Below, piece after piece: positions 34,094-43,900 of a stretch of 64,000 nt of DNA (positions are counted from its first letter, which is position 1; every line of letters starts with the position of its first letter). The position numbers and the translations under genes were made by a program. Origin of the DNA: CAMASH01 sp041746635 (GTDB lineage: Bacteria; Verrucomicrobiota; Verrucomicrobiia; Chthoniobacterales; Terrimicrobiaceae); assembly GCA_041746635.1 (NCBI GenBank), contig JBGTGQ010000015.1:82819-146818 (forward strand), written 5' to 3'. The notes below the pieces were generated by a model. The model saw only the letters and a program-made list of their open reading frames with translations, had not been told where the DNA came from and made no database searches.

Positions 34094-34461
34094 GCGGAGA
34101 AACTCTCCCCGCACGAACAATGAGCTACCGCGTTGGGGTTGGTCACTTTGAAGCCGCCCTTTTGCAAATCATCGCTGAAATCCAATTCCGACCCGCTGAC
34201 AAACAGTGCGCTCTTGGGATCAACCACGACGTTAACCTGATTCGACACCACGAGGATGTCACGATTGACCGGGCCATCCACCAGATCCATTTTGTACTGC
34301 AGCCCCGAGCAGCCTCCGCCGATCACCGCGACCCGCAAAGCCCCCTGCGCCCGCCCCTGTTTTTCCAGCAGGGAGCGCAATTTGGCGCTGGCCGCATCCT
34401 TCACCCGGATCAGTTTTTCGTTGCCGATCTTGTAGTTGATCGGCGTGGCGGTGGTTTCCAT
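34090..34461 (-). CDS. iscA: A-type iron-sulfur carrier (IscA/ErpA)
   Basis: 123 residues with the three conserved cysteines: GGGCSGLQYKMDL (first Cys) and CSCGESF at the C-terminus (second and third). Carries or inserts Fe-S clusters into target proteins. First gene of the iscA-hscB-hscA-like operon; coupled to hscB by a 4-bp overlap. The 233-bp gap upstream, before the amidase stop at 34695, holds no gene I can support; a minus-strand stretch there (LMLVVGIVLVDLINFL) reads like the end of a membrane protein and may be a remnant. Confidence 0.93.
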   Translation of the reverse strand: METTATPINYKIGNEKLIRVKDAASAKLRSLLEKQGRAQGALRVAVIGGGCSGLQYKMDLVDGPVNRDILVVSNQVNVVVDPKSALFVSGSELDFSDDLQKGGFKVTNPNAVAHCSCGESFSA

Positions 34462-34694
34462 GAGACCCTAGTATGCTTTCAACCCGGTTGCCACGCAAGA
34501 GAGGGCGGGATATTTATCGTTTTGCCCGTCACTTCACGACCGAAAGAAAGTTAATCAGGTCCACGAGGACAATACCGACTACGAGCATCAACCCCGCCCT
34601 CAAGATATCCGCGAACACATGGTTGGGCGCAAAGAATTCTTTCGGACATTAAGCAAATCCCAGCGCAGTGGTCAGGGTTGTTCGATCCGGTGGA

Positions 34695-36050
34695 TCAAAT
34701 TGAGCTATTCCGGGAAGGCGAAGCCGGCTTGGGCTTGATGAGAAAGTCCCAAGGGTAAACGGAGGGGCGCTTTTTCACCGCGACCTCAACGAGGCGTCCC
34801 GCATTGAGTAATGCCGCCTCGCTGTTGCGCGGACCGACAAGCTGGAGACTCGTAACCGGAACTCCCGCATGGCGCAGGGGAATGGGCATCGCGAGAGCGG
34901 GATTACCCGCAAAATTCACCGCCACGGTGTTTTGCTGGTTAAGCACGTGGGCCTCGAGGACGCCAACTCTGAGATCGGGCGGAATGGGCGGCGGCGTGAT
35001 CTGCATGGTGGGCAAGGCGATGAAATCAACTTTCTTGAAGACGCTTTTCAGTTCCCTTTGCCAGGCGGCCTGACGCGCTACCGCTTCCTTGTAGCCGTTG
35101 TTGTAGGCGAGGCGGCCGGCTGTGATGGCGGACTTTGTCCGTCCGCTGATGCCGATTTTTGTCCGGTATTGCCGGTCGCTGATCCAGGCTCCGGCGGCGG
35201 CGATAATGTTTCCGTCGCCCTTGGCCTGATCCCATTTCCCGCGAAAATCATTGTCGAGGAGGACAACTTGGAAGCCGGCCTTGGCCAGGGCCTGGTCCAC
35301 GGCCTCATCAATTCGGGGGTCCGTGCCCGGAAGTCTCAGGCGTCCGACTCGGATGCCGGCGGCGGAGGGACTGGCGGCTTTGGCGGCGGCATATTTTCCC
35401 GCGAAACCTTCCTGCAGGAGGTCCATGCCTTTCGCGGTGTCCGCGATGTCCCGGGCCATCGGCCCGACGGTATCAAGGTGCTCGGGTTCGATAGGATGCA
35501 CCCCATCAATGGAGATCAACCCACGAGTGGTCTTCAAGCCGACCACCCCACTGCAGGCAGCGGGCACACGAACTGATCCGGCCGTGTCAGTGCCAAAGGC
35601 AACATCGGCCAGTCCGAGGGCCACGGCCACAGCGGAACCGCACGAGGAGCCCCCTGGAATGAGGGGTCGCCAGCCGCTGAGTGGGCTTTTCGGCGTTCCG
35701 AAGTGTGCGTTGAAACCGGAGGGAGCCAGCGCGAACTCACCCAGGTTTGTCTTTCCCACAATGAGCACATTACGTTGCCGGGCGATGGCCAGACAGGGCG
35801 CGTCCGCCTTGGCCGGCTGGCCGGTCCGGTCGAGATAGGCTGAGCCGGCGGTGGTCACCACGCCCTTCATGTCGATGTTGTCCTTAATGCCGAGCTTCAA
35901 CTGCTGGCTGTCATTCGAAGGCGGCCAGTAGCGGATAAAAGCGCGTTTTCCGGGTGAGTCGGAGGAGAGTTTGGGAATCGAGCAACCACTGATGGAAACC
36001 ACCACGGCAAGCAGAAGAGAGAGAGAAACAGGGGATGAAAATGTGTTCAT
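34695..36050 (-). CDS. Amidase-signature lipoprotein
   Basis: 451 residues from ATG 36050; the open frame to 36371 overlaps the previous gene and lacks a credible start. A signal peptide with lipobox ends at SGC (about residue 23), predicting a lipoprotein in the periplasm. Amidase signature: Lys in GIKDNID, then PGGSSCGSAVAVALGLADVA with the cis-Ser, and GTDTAGSVRVPAA with the nucleophilic Ser, so the Ser-cisSer-Lys triad is intact. It would hydrolyse an amide. It is the last gene of the polyketide operon, 44 bp after the LolA-like gene, and may process or modify its amide product. Confidence 0.9.
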   Translation of the reverse strand: MNTFSSPVSLSLLLAVVVSISGCSIPKLSSDSPGKRAFIRYWPPSNDSQQLKLGIKDNIDMKGVVTTAGSAYLDRTGQPAKADAPCLAIARQRNVLIVGKTNLGEFALAPSGFNAHFGTPKSPLSGWRPLIPGGSSCGSAVAVALGLADVAFGTDTAGSVRVPAACSGVVGLKTTRGLISIDGVHPIEPEHLDTVGPMARDIADTAKGMDLLQEGFAGKYAAAKAASPSAAGIRVGRLRLPGTDPRIDEAVDQALAKAGFQVVLLDNDFRGKWDQAKGDGNIIAAAGAWISDRQYRTKIGISGRTKSAITAGRLAYNNGYKEAVARQAAWQRELKSVFKKVDFIALPTMQITPPPIPPDLRVGVLEAHVLNQQNTVAVNFAGNPALAMPIPLRHAGVPVTSLQLVGPRNSEAALLNAGRLVEVAVKKRPSVYPWDFLIKPKPASPSRNSSI

Positions 36051-36094
36051 GACTTGCGGGTAGTTAACGCTGGCGGGAGATAATGCAAAGAGTT

Positions 36095-36904
36095 TCACTG
36101 CGGAGCATTCACGGCGGCGGACTGCGGAGCGGACAAATCGCCGAGTCCTTCGGGCGTGAGTTCCTGCTCGCTGAACGTGATGCCCCGCAGCAGACGGGAG
36201 CCGTCGAGGTCGGTGAGCGAGTCGCTCTTTGATTTGCGCACGGTCAGGTTGGCGGGAAGATTGCGTTTGCCTTGCGGCACCACCCGGGTCGTCTCGACCC
36301 GGCGGGCGAGCTGGCCGGACGGCAGGTATTTTTCCACCCGAAGTGGCACCAACCGGCGCGGGTCGATCCAACTGCGCACCCGCCCGTAAATGGACGAATC
36401 GCCTGCGCCAGGTTTCGATTCAAGAATCTGACAGGTCACATTATCGACCACTTCGGTGCCATCGAGCTTTTGGTTTTTCCAAGCGAAGAAATTTTCGACG
36501 GTGTCGGCGATGGAGAGGTCGCTGCCGAACAAAGGACCGGCGATTTGCCCGCCGGTGAGCGTTTGCACTTTGCCGTCAGCCGTGCGGATGGCCCCGCTCA
36601 ACGAGCCCCCGGCGGATTGACGGACCAGAATACCTTCGCCCTTGCGCTCCTTCGGCCAAAGAACCTGGTAAACGGCAACGGCACTGTTCCTCGCACGCCT
36701 CTGCTTGATTTGAATTTGCAGGGTCTCTTTTTTGGTTCCGGGGGGTTGTTGGATCTCCATGCGCAACCGCACATAGGAATTACCATCCTCCTCGCTCAGG
36801 CGGGCGGCGAGGTCTTTGGCGGATAGAGGTTCGGACTCGGCGGCTTGGAGAGAACCTGCCAGGCAGAGTAACATGAGGTAGCGGTGGGGTTTCATAAATA
36901 TCAT
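36095..36904 (-). CDS. LolA/LolB-like outer-membrane lipoprotein-sorting protein
   Basis: About 270 residues with a signal peptide (YLMLLCLAGSLQAAES). Two starts, 36904 (ATG overlapping the permease stop by one base) or 36895, fit; the frame further upstream is not coding. The mature part belongs to the lipoprotein-sorting (DUF4292/LolA-like) group: SYVRLRMEIQQPP, AVYQVLWPKERKGEGILVRQ, GSDLSIADTVENFF, and a WIDPRRLVPLRVEKY strand. Family members bind acyl chains in a half-barrel and shuttle lipids across the periplasm. Its place after the ABC pair supports a carrier for the exported product. Confidence 0.82.
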   Translation of the reverse strand: MIFMKPHRYLMLLCLAGSLQAAESEPLSAKDLAARLSEEDGNSYVRLRMEIQQPPGTKKETLQIQIKQRRARNSAVAVYQVLWPKERKGEGILVRQSAGGSLSGAIRTADGKVQTLTGGQIAGPLFGSDLSIADTVENFFAWKNQKLDGTEVVDNVTCQILESKPGAGDSSIYGRVRSWIDPRRLVPLRVEKYLPSGQLARRVETTRVVPQGKRNLPANLTVRKSKSDSLTDLDGSRLLRGITFSEQELTPEGLGDLSAPQSAAVNAPQ

Positions 36905-38022
36905 CAGGCTCCATGGAGGGCGGCGCTGGGATTCAAGCGCGAACTGCGCCAGGCGGGATAAAGCCCGCTCATCACTCCGACCAGCACGGCAATGGCCACC
37001 GAGGTCGCGAGAAGAATAGGGCTCAGGTCCGGTTCGAGAAGACCACGAATGGCCGGTAGCTTTTCCAGAATTTTCACCCCCACCACTCCAAAAAATACCC
37101 CTATAATTCCGCCGAGAAAGCCCAGCAACGCGGACTCCCAGAGAATCATTCGGACAATCCGGGAGCGCTTCCAACCGATGGCCAGAAGGATGCAAATCTC
37201 TTGTTTGCGTTCGAAAACGGTCATGAGCATCGTGTTCATCACGCCGAGGATGCCGACCAGGATGGCGAGCAGCGAGGTACCCCAGCTCATGGCCTTGATG
37301 AATCGAAATCCCTGGCTCTGGCCGATGTGCCCACTCGCCGGCACGGCCTTGGCCTCGGGAATCAGCCGGTTAATCTCCTGGCAGAGGATTTTGATTTCTG
37401 CCTCGGTCGTCCCGGACGCGACCCGGACATCAATGTTGTTGATGCGGCCCTCGTTGCCGGTGATGGCCTGCAAAACTGGCAGGGCCAGGATCACCGAGCC
37501 ATTCTCCACCAGCGCACCGCCATCCACAATTCCCACCACGGTGAGTTCCTCGGTCTCAATTTGAATCGGATCACCGACTTTTTTATGGAGCATTTCCGCG
37601 GCGGCGAGTCCGAGGACGACGGCGGGTTCGGTGGCATCGTTCGGCATGCGGCCGGAAACAATTTTGAGATTCTGCCATTCGTAGCCGCCCCATTCGCGGC
37701 CCGAGACAATGATCATGGCCGCGTCCTCCACGCCCATGATTTGCACCAGCAGGCTGCTGGTGGCTTCCACCTGCGGCAAACCGGCAATGCGGTCCCGCGC
37801 TTCGGCGGGAAAAGGGGTGGGAACCAGCGTGGCACCCATGTTGTTGATGACAATATCGGTGCCGCGAACCTCCATGCCAGTCGTCCAGCCTTTTTCAAAA
37901 CCCTGCGAAATCCCCACCAGCGCCACCACGGCGGCAATGCCGATGGAAATTCCCGCCAGCGTCAGCCCGGTCCGCACGGGACGGCGCCACAAGCCACGCA
38001 CAACGATGAGAAGAAAGGTCAT
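36904..38022 (-). CDS. ABC transporter permease, FtsX/LolC/E/MacB type
   Basis: 372 residues with the four-helix MacB/FtsX layout: helix 1 at about 20-40 (LTLAGISIGIAAVVALVG), a large periplasmic domain (about 45-245), then three helices (SLLAILVGILGVMNTMLMTVFERKQE; LLGFLGGIIGVFFGVVG; ILLATSVAIAVLVGVMSGLYPAW), ending PAWRSSRLNPSAALHGA. Such permeases work as mechanotransmitters that push lipoproteins, peptides or lipids outwards. The ATPase gene ends 1 bp upstream. One permease is present, so a homodimer is expected. Confidence 0.9.
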   Translation of the reverse strand: MTFLLIVVRGLWRRPVRTGLTLAGISIGIAAVVALVGISQGFEKGWTTGMEVRGTDIVINNMGATLVPTPFPAEARDRIAGLPQVEATSSLLVQIMGVEDAAMIIVSGREWGGYEWQNLKIVSGRMPNDATEPAVVLGLAAAEMLHKKVGDPIQIETEELTVVGIVDGGALVENGSVILALPVLQAITGNEGRINNIDVRVASGTTEAEIKILCQEINRLIPEAKAVPASGHIGQSQGFRFIKAMSWGTSLLAILVGILGVMNTMLMTVFERKQEICILLAIGWKRSRIVRMILWESALLGFLGGIIGVFFGVVGVKILEKLPAIRGLLEPDLSPILLATSVAIAVLVGVMSGLYPAWRSSRLNPSAALHGA

Positions 38023-38023
38023 G

Positions 38024-38701
38024 TCAATTGTCCGCCGGTGCGACGATGCGTCCGTCCTTCATTTCAATGATCCGAGAAGCGCTGCGCGCGATGGCAGGAT
38101 CGTGGGTCACGAGCACGAGCGTCATACCGCGATCGCGGTGAAGCCGGACGATGAGATCCATGATCATGACAGCATTCTCGCTGTCGAGGTTGCCGGTTGG
38201 TTCGTCCGCGAGCAGAACGGAAGGTTCATTGGCCAGGCTGCGGGCGATGGCGACACGTTGTCGTTCGCCCCCGGAAAGTTTGGTGGGGAAATGGTCGAGG
38301 CGTTGTTCCAGTCCGACGGATTGCAACAATTCCCGGGCGCGCTCGCGTCGCGCCGGGGCGGTCAGGCTGCCTTCAAACATCGGGATCTGAACGTTCTCGA
38401 TCGCTGTGAAGGTGGGCAACAAATGGAACGCCTGGAAAATAAAACCAATCTCATGAGCGCGATAGGCCGCGAGGTCGGGTAAGTCGGGGAGCGATTTCCC
38501 GCGATAGAGCAACGACCCCGCCCCCGGCCGGTCGAGAGCCCCCAACATCTGGAGCAAGGTTGATTTTCCGCAACCGCTCGGGCCCGTGATGGCGATGAAC
38601 TCCCCTTCCCCGATGCGAAAATCCACCCCGCGCAATGCCCGCACCTGACCGCCGTCGAATACTTTCTCTAAACCCCGCGCTTCAAACACCCCGGCATTCA
38701 T
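38024..38701 (-). CDS. ABC transporter ATPase, LolD/MacB type
   Basis: 225 residues from ATG 38701, which overlaps the desaturase stop (ATGA). Walker A GPSGCGKST (about 37-45), Q-loop FIFQAFHLLPTFTA, signature LSGGERQRVAIARSLA, Walker B LLADEPTGNLD, and the H-loop VTHDP. NLDS after Walker B and the HLLPTFTAIENV Q-loop are typical of the LolD/MacB/FtsE group. It powers the downstream permease. Confidence 0.93.
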   Translation of the reverse strand: MNAGVFEARGLEKVFDGGQVRALRGVDFRIGEGEFIAITGPSGCGKSTLLQMLGALDRPGAGSLLYRGKSLPDLPDLAAYRAHEIGFIFQAFHLLPTFTAIENVQIPMFEGSLTAPARRERARELLQSVGLEQRLDHFPTKLSGGERQRVAIARSLANEPSVLLADEPTGNLDSENAVMIMDLIVRLHRDRGMTLVLVTHDPAIARSASRIIEMKDGRIVAPADN

Positions 38702-39642
38702 GAGGATGCCCGCCATTGCCCGCCCACGCGCGGATCAGTCAGCGAGCGCAATAAATGCAGCAGAGCGGAACGGTAGCTCGGAAAAGGAGCCACTTCATCC
38801 GGGCTCTTTGGTTCGAGGGAGGCAACATATTTTGGCAACTCGGCATGGGTCACCCCAGCGTGTTCATGATGCACCCCATGGTAGGGTTCGTGCAGGAGGG
38901 TGAAGGCCACGAAATGCCCGAGCCAGTCGCGGCACACGATGCTCCGGGTCGCGCTGTTTGGGGTGTGGCCGGTCATACCCACATGCTCGATGTATTTGCG
39001 CCAGCTTTGCAAATTGCCGGTGATGAAGGCGGGGACCAAAAACATCCAAAGGAAATAAGACCACACATTCAACCAGGCAACCGCGCTCAGAATGCCGATC
39101 CAGATCGCGGCGATGACAGCGAGTTCGCGCCAGATTTGCCGGCGCACCTTGGGAGCGCGAATGGGCGAATCTTTGCGCAAAAAGGTGCGGTAAAACAGAA
39201 ACGGGGTGTAGATGATACCGAAGTTCAGCTCCAGGAACGCGGCCAGGATTCGCGCGGGGCGCGAGACTTTGGGCAGAACGAATGGCCACAATTCCTCGTC
39301 CCGCTCGGTGGCCAGATGCATGTGGTGGGACTGGTGGGAGGCGCGATAGAGCGTGAAACTCATGAAGCTGAAAATGCCAATCAAAAAGCCGTCCAGATCA
39401 TTCAGAAACCGGCTTTTTCTCAGCAACCCATGGGAGGCTTCATGAAAAGCGATGACCTGTCCGTGCATGAGGTGACTGACGACCAGCACGAGCCCGACGG
39501 AAAGCCAGGTCCAGCCCTGATACAGGGCCACGCCCAACCCAATCTGGGTCAGCAGCAGGCTGATCGAAATAATCGGAAACGCTGCCTGACTCACCCAATG
39601 CGGGGCTTCGCTTGTCTCCATAGGTTGCGTCATGGCGGTCAT
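38698..39642 (-). CDS. Membrane fatty-acid desaturase-like protein
   Basis: 314 residues with the three His boxes: HEASH (67-71), HQSHH (103-107) and HGVHH (255-259), holding the di-iron centre. Hydrophobic helices at about 25-60, 85-100, 175-205 give the usual four-helix membrane layout. Members insert a double bond or hydroxylate long acyl chains or related lipids. Gap to the condensation gene is 5 bp and it overlaps the LolD-like gene by 4 bp, so it is an intrinsic part of the operon and likely acts on the polyketide or its conjugate. Confidence 0.88.
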   Translation of the reverse strand: MTAMTQPMETSEAPHWVSQAAFPIISISLLLTQIGLGVALYQGWTWLSVGLVLVVSHLMHGQVIAFHEASHGLLRKSRFLNDLDGFLIGIFSFMSFTLYRASHQSHHMHLATERDEELWPFVLPKVSRPARILAAFLELNFGIIYTPFLFYRTFLRKDSPIRAPKVRRQIWRELAVIAAIWIGILSAVAWLNVWSYFLWMFLVPAFITGNLQSWRKYIEHVGMTGHTPNSATRSIVCRDWLGHFVAFTLLHEPYHGVHHEHAGVTHAELPKYVASLEPKSPDEVAPFPSYRSALLHLLRSLTDPRVGGQWRASS

Positions 39643-39647
39643 CGGCG

Positions 39648-40994
39648 TCAGATCGTAAGAGCGGCGGCGCGGCGTTTTGGTGATGGACTCGAGAGATTTA
39701 GCAAAGACAGAAACAGGCTGTGAAGAGTTTCGATATCACCGGGGGAAAACAGCGCCTTGCGGTAAAGCCAGATGACTTCCAGCCGGTCGCCCATCTCGGT
39801 GATTTCGCAGCCGAGATCGAAGCGCGCCGTCCCGGTCGAACACATGCGGAGCTGGACGGACAGGCCCGGAACATCAATGTCCGGGATGGGATGGTTTTGC
39901 AAAGCGAAGCGCACGTCGAAAATGGGATTGTGGTCAGGAGTGGGCGGGTCGTCGAGCGCCCGCACAAGCTCGGCGAAGGGCATGGCATTGGCAAATGAAT
40001 CCACTGCCATTTGATGCGTTTCGCGAACACTGTCCTCCAGGGTCCGGTCCGGCACGACCCGGCCCCGCAGCGGCACATTGCCCGAGCAATAACCCATGGT
40101 TTCGCGCACGGCCTGCTTCGCCCGGTTTGCCACCGGAGTGCCCACCACGATGTCTGTCTCCCCCGTCCAACGGGAAAGCGTGATCTGAAATGTCGTCAGC
40201 AGCGCGCTGAAAAGCGTCGCGTCGGAACGCCGGGCCAAATCGCGCACCGCGTTAGTGACCTCCGCCGGAATAAATCTCACCTCCCGTTCGAGCCGTCGGG
40301 ATGCGCCAGTCGCGGGCGGGTTCCACAGTCGCGGCGCGCCCGCCAGCTGGATCTTCCAGAAGGAGGCATGTTCCTCGAGTTTCTTCGGCGGCCAGGCCGC
40401 ACGCTCCGCCGCCCCCCAGTCGGAGTACGAAAGTGCCACCGGCTGAAGGCCACCCAGTGCGCCCATGGCACCCAGGAGATAGGCCGCAAAGATATCCTGC
40501 ACAAAAACCCCCAGGGTCCAGCCATCGGCAATGGCGTGATGGATTGCAAAAACCAGCACCAAGTCTTCCGGCCCGCGACGCAGCACCTCGACACGATAGA
40601 GGGGGCCGCGGAGAAGATCGAAAGGGCGGGCAAAAAATTCCTGCATGCGTTCTTCGAGTGCTTCGGCGCGGGACTCGGCCGCAGTCAGTTCGTGAAAAGC
40701 CATCACCGGCGCACATGTCGTCCGGATCAATTGCAAGGGCTGGGTTTTGCCGGGTAGAATGGACAAACGCAGCACTTCCTGGCGGTCCACCACCCGCTGC
40801 ATGGCCACCTCGCATTCCTTGGGCGAGATTTTGCTCCGCACTTCCATGAAAGTACAGATGTGATGAGAAACGTCGGCCACCGGAACGGGAGAGGCCTCCC
40901 AAAGTTCCCGTTGGGAAAACGTGAGCGGTTGCAGCCGGGCCTCGCCCGTCTCCAGCCATTGCTTTAATCGCGAGCGGTTATCCACCGGCATCAA
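39648..40994 (-). CDS. Stand-alone condensation-domain protein
   Basis: 448 residues, one non-ribosomal-peptide condensation domain and nothing else. The catalytic HHxxxDG motif is HHAIADG at residues 152-158, intact. Other core motifs: LTFSQRELW near 24-32, HRVxRxE region as VVDRQEVLRLS, and the latch region GETDIVVGTPVANR (about 280-293) followed by MGYCSGNVPLR. It overlaps the PKS stop by ATGA. I infer that it takes the acyl chain from the PKS ACP and couples it to an amine or alcohol, replacing the missing thioesterase. The acceptor is not known. Confidence 0.92.
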   Translation of the reverse strand: MMPVDNRSRLKQWLETGEARLQPLTFSQRELWEASPVPVADVSHHICTFMEVRSKISPKECEVAMQRVVDRQEVLRLSILPGKTQPLQLIRTTCAPVMAFHELTAAESRAEALEERMQEFFARPFDLLRGPLYRVEVLRRGPEDLVLVFAIHHAIADGWTLGVFVQDIFAAYLLGAMGALGGLQPVALSYSDWGAAERAAWPPKKLEEHASFWKIQLAGAPRLWNPPATGASRRLEREVRFIPAEVTNAVRDLARRSDATLFSALLTTFQITLSRWTGETDIVVGTPVANRAKQAVRETMGYCSGNVPLRGRVVPDRTLEDSVRETHQMAVDSFANAMPFAELVRALDDPPTPDHNPIFDVRFALQNHPIPDIDVPGLSVQLRMCSTGTARFDLGCEITEMGDRLEVIWLYRKALFSPGDIETLHSLFLSLLNLSSPSPKRRAAALTI

Positions 40995-43900
40995 ACCTTC
41001 CCAGGCGAGCGATCCTCATCCAGCAGACTTCCGATGTCTTCATCAGACAAGGCGTCGAGATCCACCTCTTCGGCGGGAGTGATTTTCTCGACGGGCACTT
41101 CGGTTTTGGCCGCGGGGGCTCCCCCCATGTGTTCCACAATCAAGGTCCTGATCTGCCCGATGGTCCGCGCCCGCAGCAGGCTGGTGGGAGGAAGGCCGAC
41201 CCCAAGGGCGCTGTCGATTGAGGTTTCAATCTCGGCTCCCATCAAGGAATCAAGCCCCAAATCAGTGAGAGGCTGATCGTCGCGCAGGCTCTCCGGTTTC
41301 ACCCGCAATACGGAACCAATGATCGTGCGCACCGCCTGTCCGATGATTTCCCCGCGTTCGCCCGGTGCCGCCGCGGCGATTTTTCCCTTCCAATCGTCGC
41401 TTGCGGCGGCTGCGTCCGGATCATCCACGTTTGCCGCGAAAATGCGTTCGACCAACGGGTTTTCCTGCAAGCCACGAAACGACTGACGCCACTTCGACCA
41501 ATCCACCCGGATGGCCGCAGCCTGAGCCACGCCGGCCGAGAGGAAAGCTTCCAAAACGGACAGCACCTCGCCCGGTGAGAGCGCTCCGGTGCCCTGCCGG
41601 GCCAGAAATTCCGCCACCCGCTCATTGCGCGCCACGTATCCCTCGCCGCCCAGAACACCCCAATTGACGGTGAGAGCCGGCAGCCCGAGCGATTGGCGAT
41701 GATGGGCCAGCGCGTCGAGGAAGGCGTTGGCCGCCGAATAATTGCCTTGGGCAGGATTGCCGAAAATGCTCGAGACGGACGAGAACATGACAAAGGCATC
41801 GAGGGACAGATCCTTCGTTCCCTCATGCAGCAGCCAGGCCCCGCGGGCTTTGGGTTCCATCACCGCTTCCATGCGCGCGCTGGTGAGTGCAGCCATGGGA
41901 GCATCGTCAATCACCATCGCCAGGTGAAACACCCCGGCCAGCGGATGCTTGGAACTTGTGATCTTCGCCAGCAAACCGGCCACGTCGGCCGGGGAACCAA
42001 TGTCCGCTTTCACCACTTGGACGTTCACCCCGCGTCCCTTGAGTTGAGCGACAAAAGTTTTCGCCTCCGGGGTCGAGGCGCCGCTGCGACTGGTGAGGAC
42101 CAGACGCCGCGCCCCGCAATCCACCAACCAGGTGGCGAGCACGCGGCCGAATCCGCCCAGACCTCCCGTGATCAAATAGGAAGAGCCCGATTTAACCACA
42201 AAGTCCTTCACCAGCGGACGGCCGCGGCGCGAGACAAACGGTTCGGAAAAGGCCACCACAATCTTGCCGGTGTGCTTGCCCTGGGCCATGAGACGGAAAG
42301 CCGCGTCAATCCGGCAGGCCGGAAAGGATCGGAACGGCAGCGGCCGGAGAGCGCCTTCTTCGACGCGAGCGGTCACTTTCGCCAGCAGTTCGCGGGTCAG
42401 TTTTTCATCGCCATTAAAAACGGCGTCCATCGCCACGACATGGAACGAGGCGTTGGCCCGCAGCGGCCAGAGCGGAATGCGGGAGTTTTGGTAGATGTCG
42501 CGCTTGCCGATTTCAACAAACCGCCCGAACTCCGCCAGACAGGCGAGGCCCATGGGAATGGCCTCCGCCGCCAGGGAGTTGAGCACCACGTCCACGCCGC
42601 GATTGTTGGTCAGGCGCATGACGGCATTGGCAAAATCCGCCTGGCGCGAATCAATCACATGCTTCACGCCCAGGGACTTCAAAAGCGCGCGTTTGGTTGG
42701 ATTTCCCGCCGTGGCAAACACCTCCACGCCGAGATGCAGTGCGATCTGAATGGCTGCCATGCCGACGCCGCCCGCGCCGGCCTGGATGAGGATTTTCTCG
42801 CCCTTGCGCATGCGCGCCACATTCTGCAGCGCGTGCCAGGCCGTCATGAAAACGACCGGAATCGTGGCCGCTTCCTCGAAGGAAAGTCCGTCGGGAATTT
42901 TTCGCACGTCCCCTCCCCGCGCCATGGTGTGGGTGGCCAGACCGAAGACCGCGATGCCGAAAACGCGGTCGCCGGGGGCCACGTGTTTCACTCCCTTGCC
43001 GACCGAACGAACGATTCCACCGACCTCGTCACCGTAAACCCGGGCATCGGCCGTTTCCGCGGGATAAAGCGCCAGTGCCTTGAGCACATCGCGGAAATTC
43101 ATTCCCGCCGCTTTCACTTCGATCAGGACCTCACCCGGACCGCAAACCGGCAGCGCGAACGGCGCAAAGCGCAGCGCGTCGAGGATGCCGCGCTCGCGGG
43201 ACTCCAGGCGCATCGGAACCGAGGCATCCAGCCATCGCTCGGTGGCCGGAATTCCCCGCGTGATCCGCTGGACGTAGCGCGCCTCGCCTCGAAATGCGAC
43301 TTCGCGTTCCACGTCACTGCGGAGCAGTTCGTCCCACAGCAAACCAAGGTCGGCCGCGGAAACTTCGGGTGACAGATCGAGTGCACGGCAGGAAAACTGC
43401 GGATGTTCGTTCAAGATCACGCGAAACAGGCCGATGGAAGAAGTCTGCGCCATGGCCAGGGAACCCGGGCTCGCCGGCTGACCGCCCCGGGTGACAAAAT
43501 CGATGCGAAGCTTGGCCGTGGGCATCGTTTTTTCGAGCGCCTGGGTGAAATGCAACAAGGCGTCCGTGCCCAACAGCGGCAAGTTTTGCGTCGTTTCATC
43601 CAAGCTCCACAGCCAAACCAGACGCTCCGGCGGCGTATCCGCGGCTAGGGCGGTAAAAAGGGCGACCCATTCATCCGGCGACCCGCCCGCGAGGGAAAAC
43701 ACATCCCGTCCGGTCGGCGCAGAATCCCGGCGCACCATCCGGCAACGTGCTCCCGAGGCGCGCAAGCGCGCGGCCAATTCATCGCCCACTCCGGTGGTGT
43801 CCGCAAAGATGACCCAGGACTTCTCCGCAGGGGCCGCGAAGGCCGGCACCTCGTCAGTGGGTTCCGTCCAGGCCTTGCGGGCCAGCACGCCCATCTGTCC

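Noticed and set aside
41693..43372. 559-codon plus-strand frame inside the PKS
   Set aside because: Antisense to ER/KR domains that have complete catalytic motifs; the translation is His/Arg/Gly-rich without recognisable domains.
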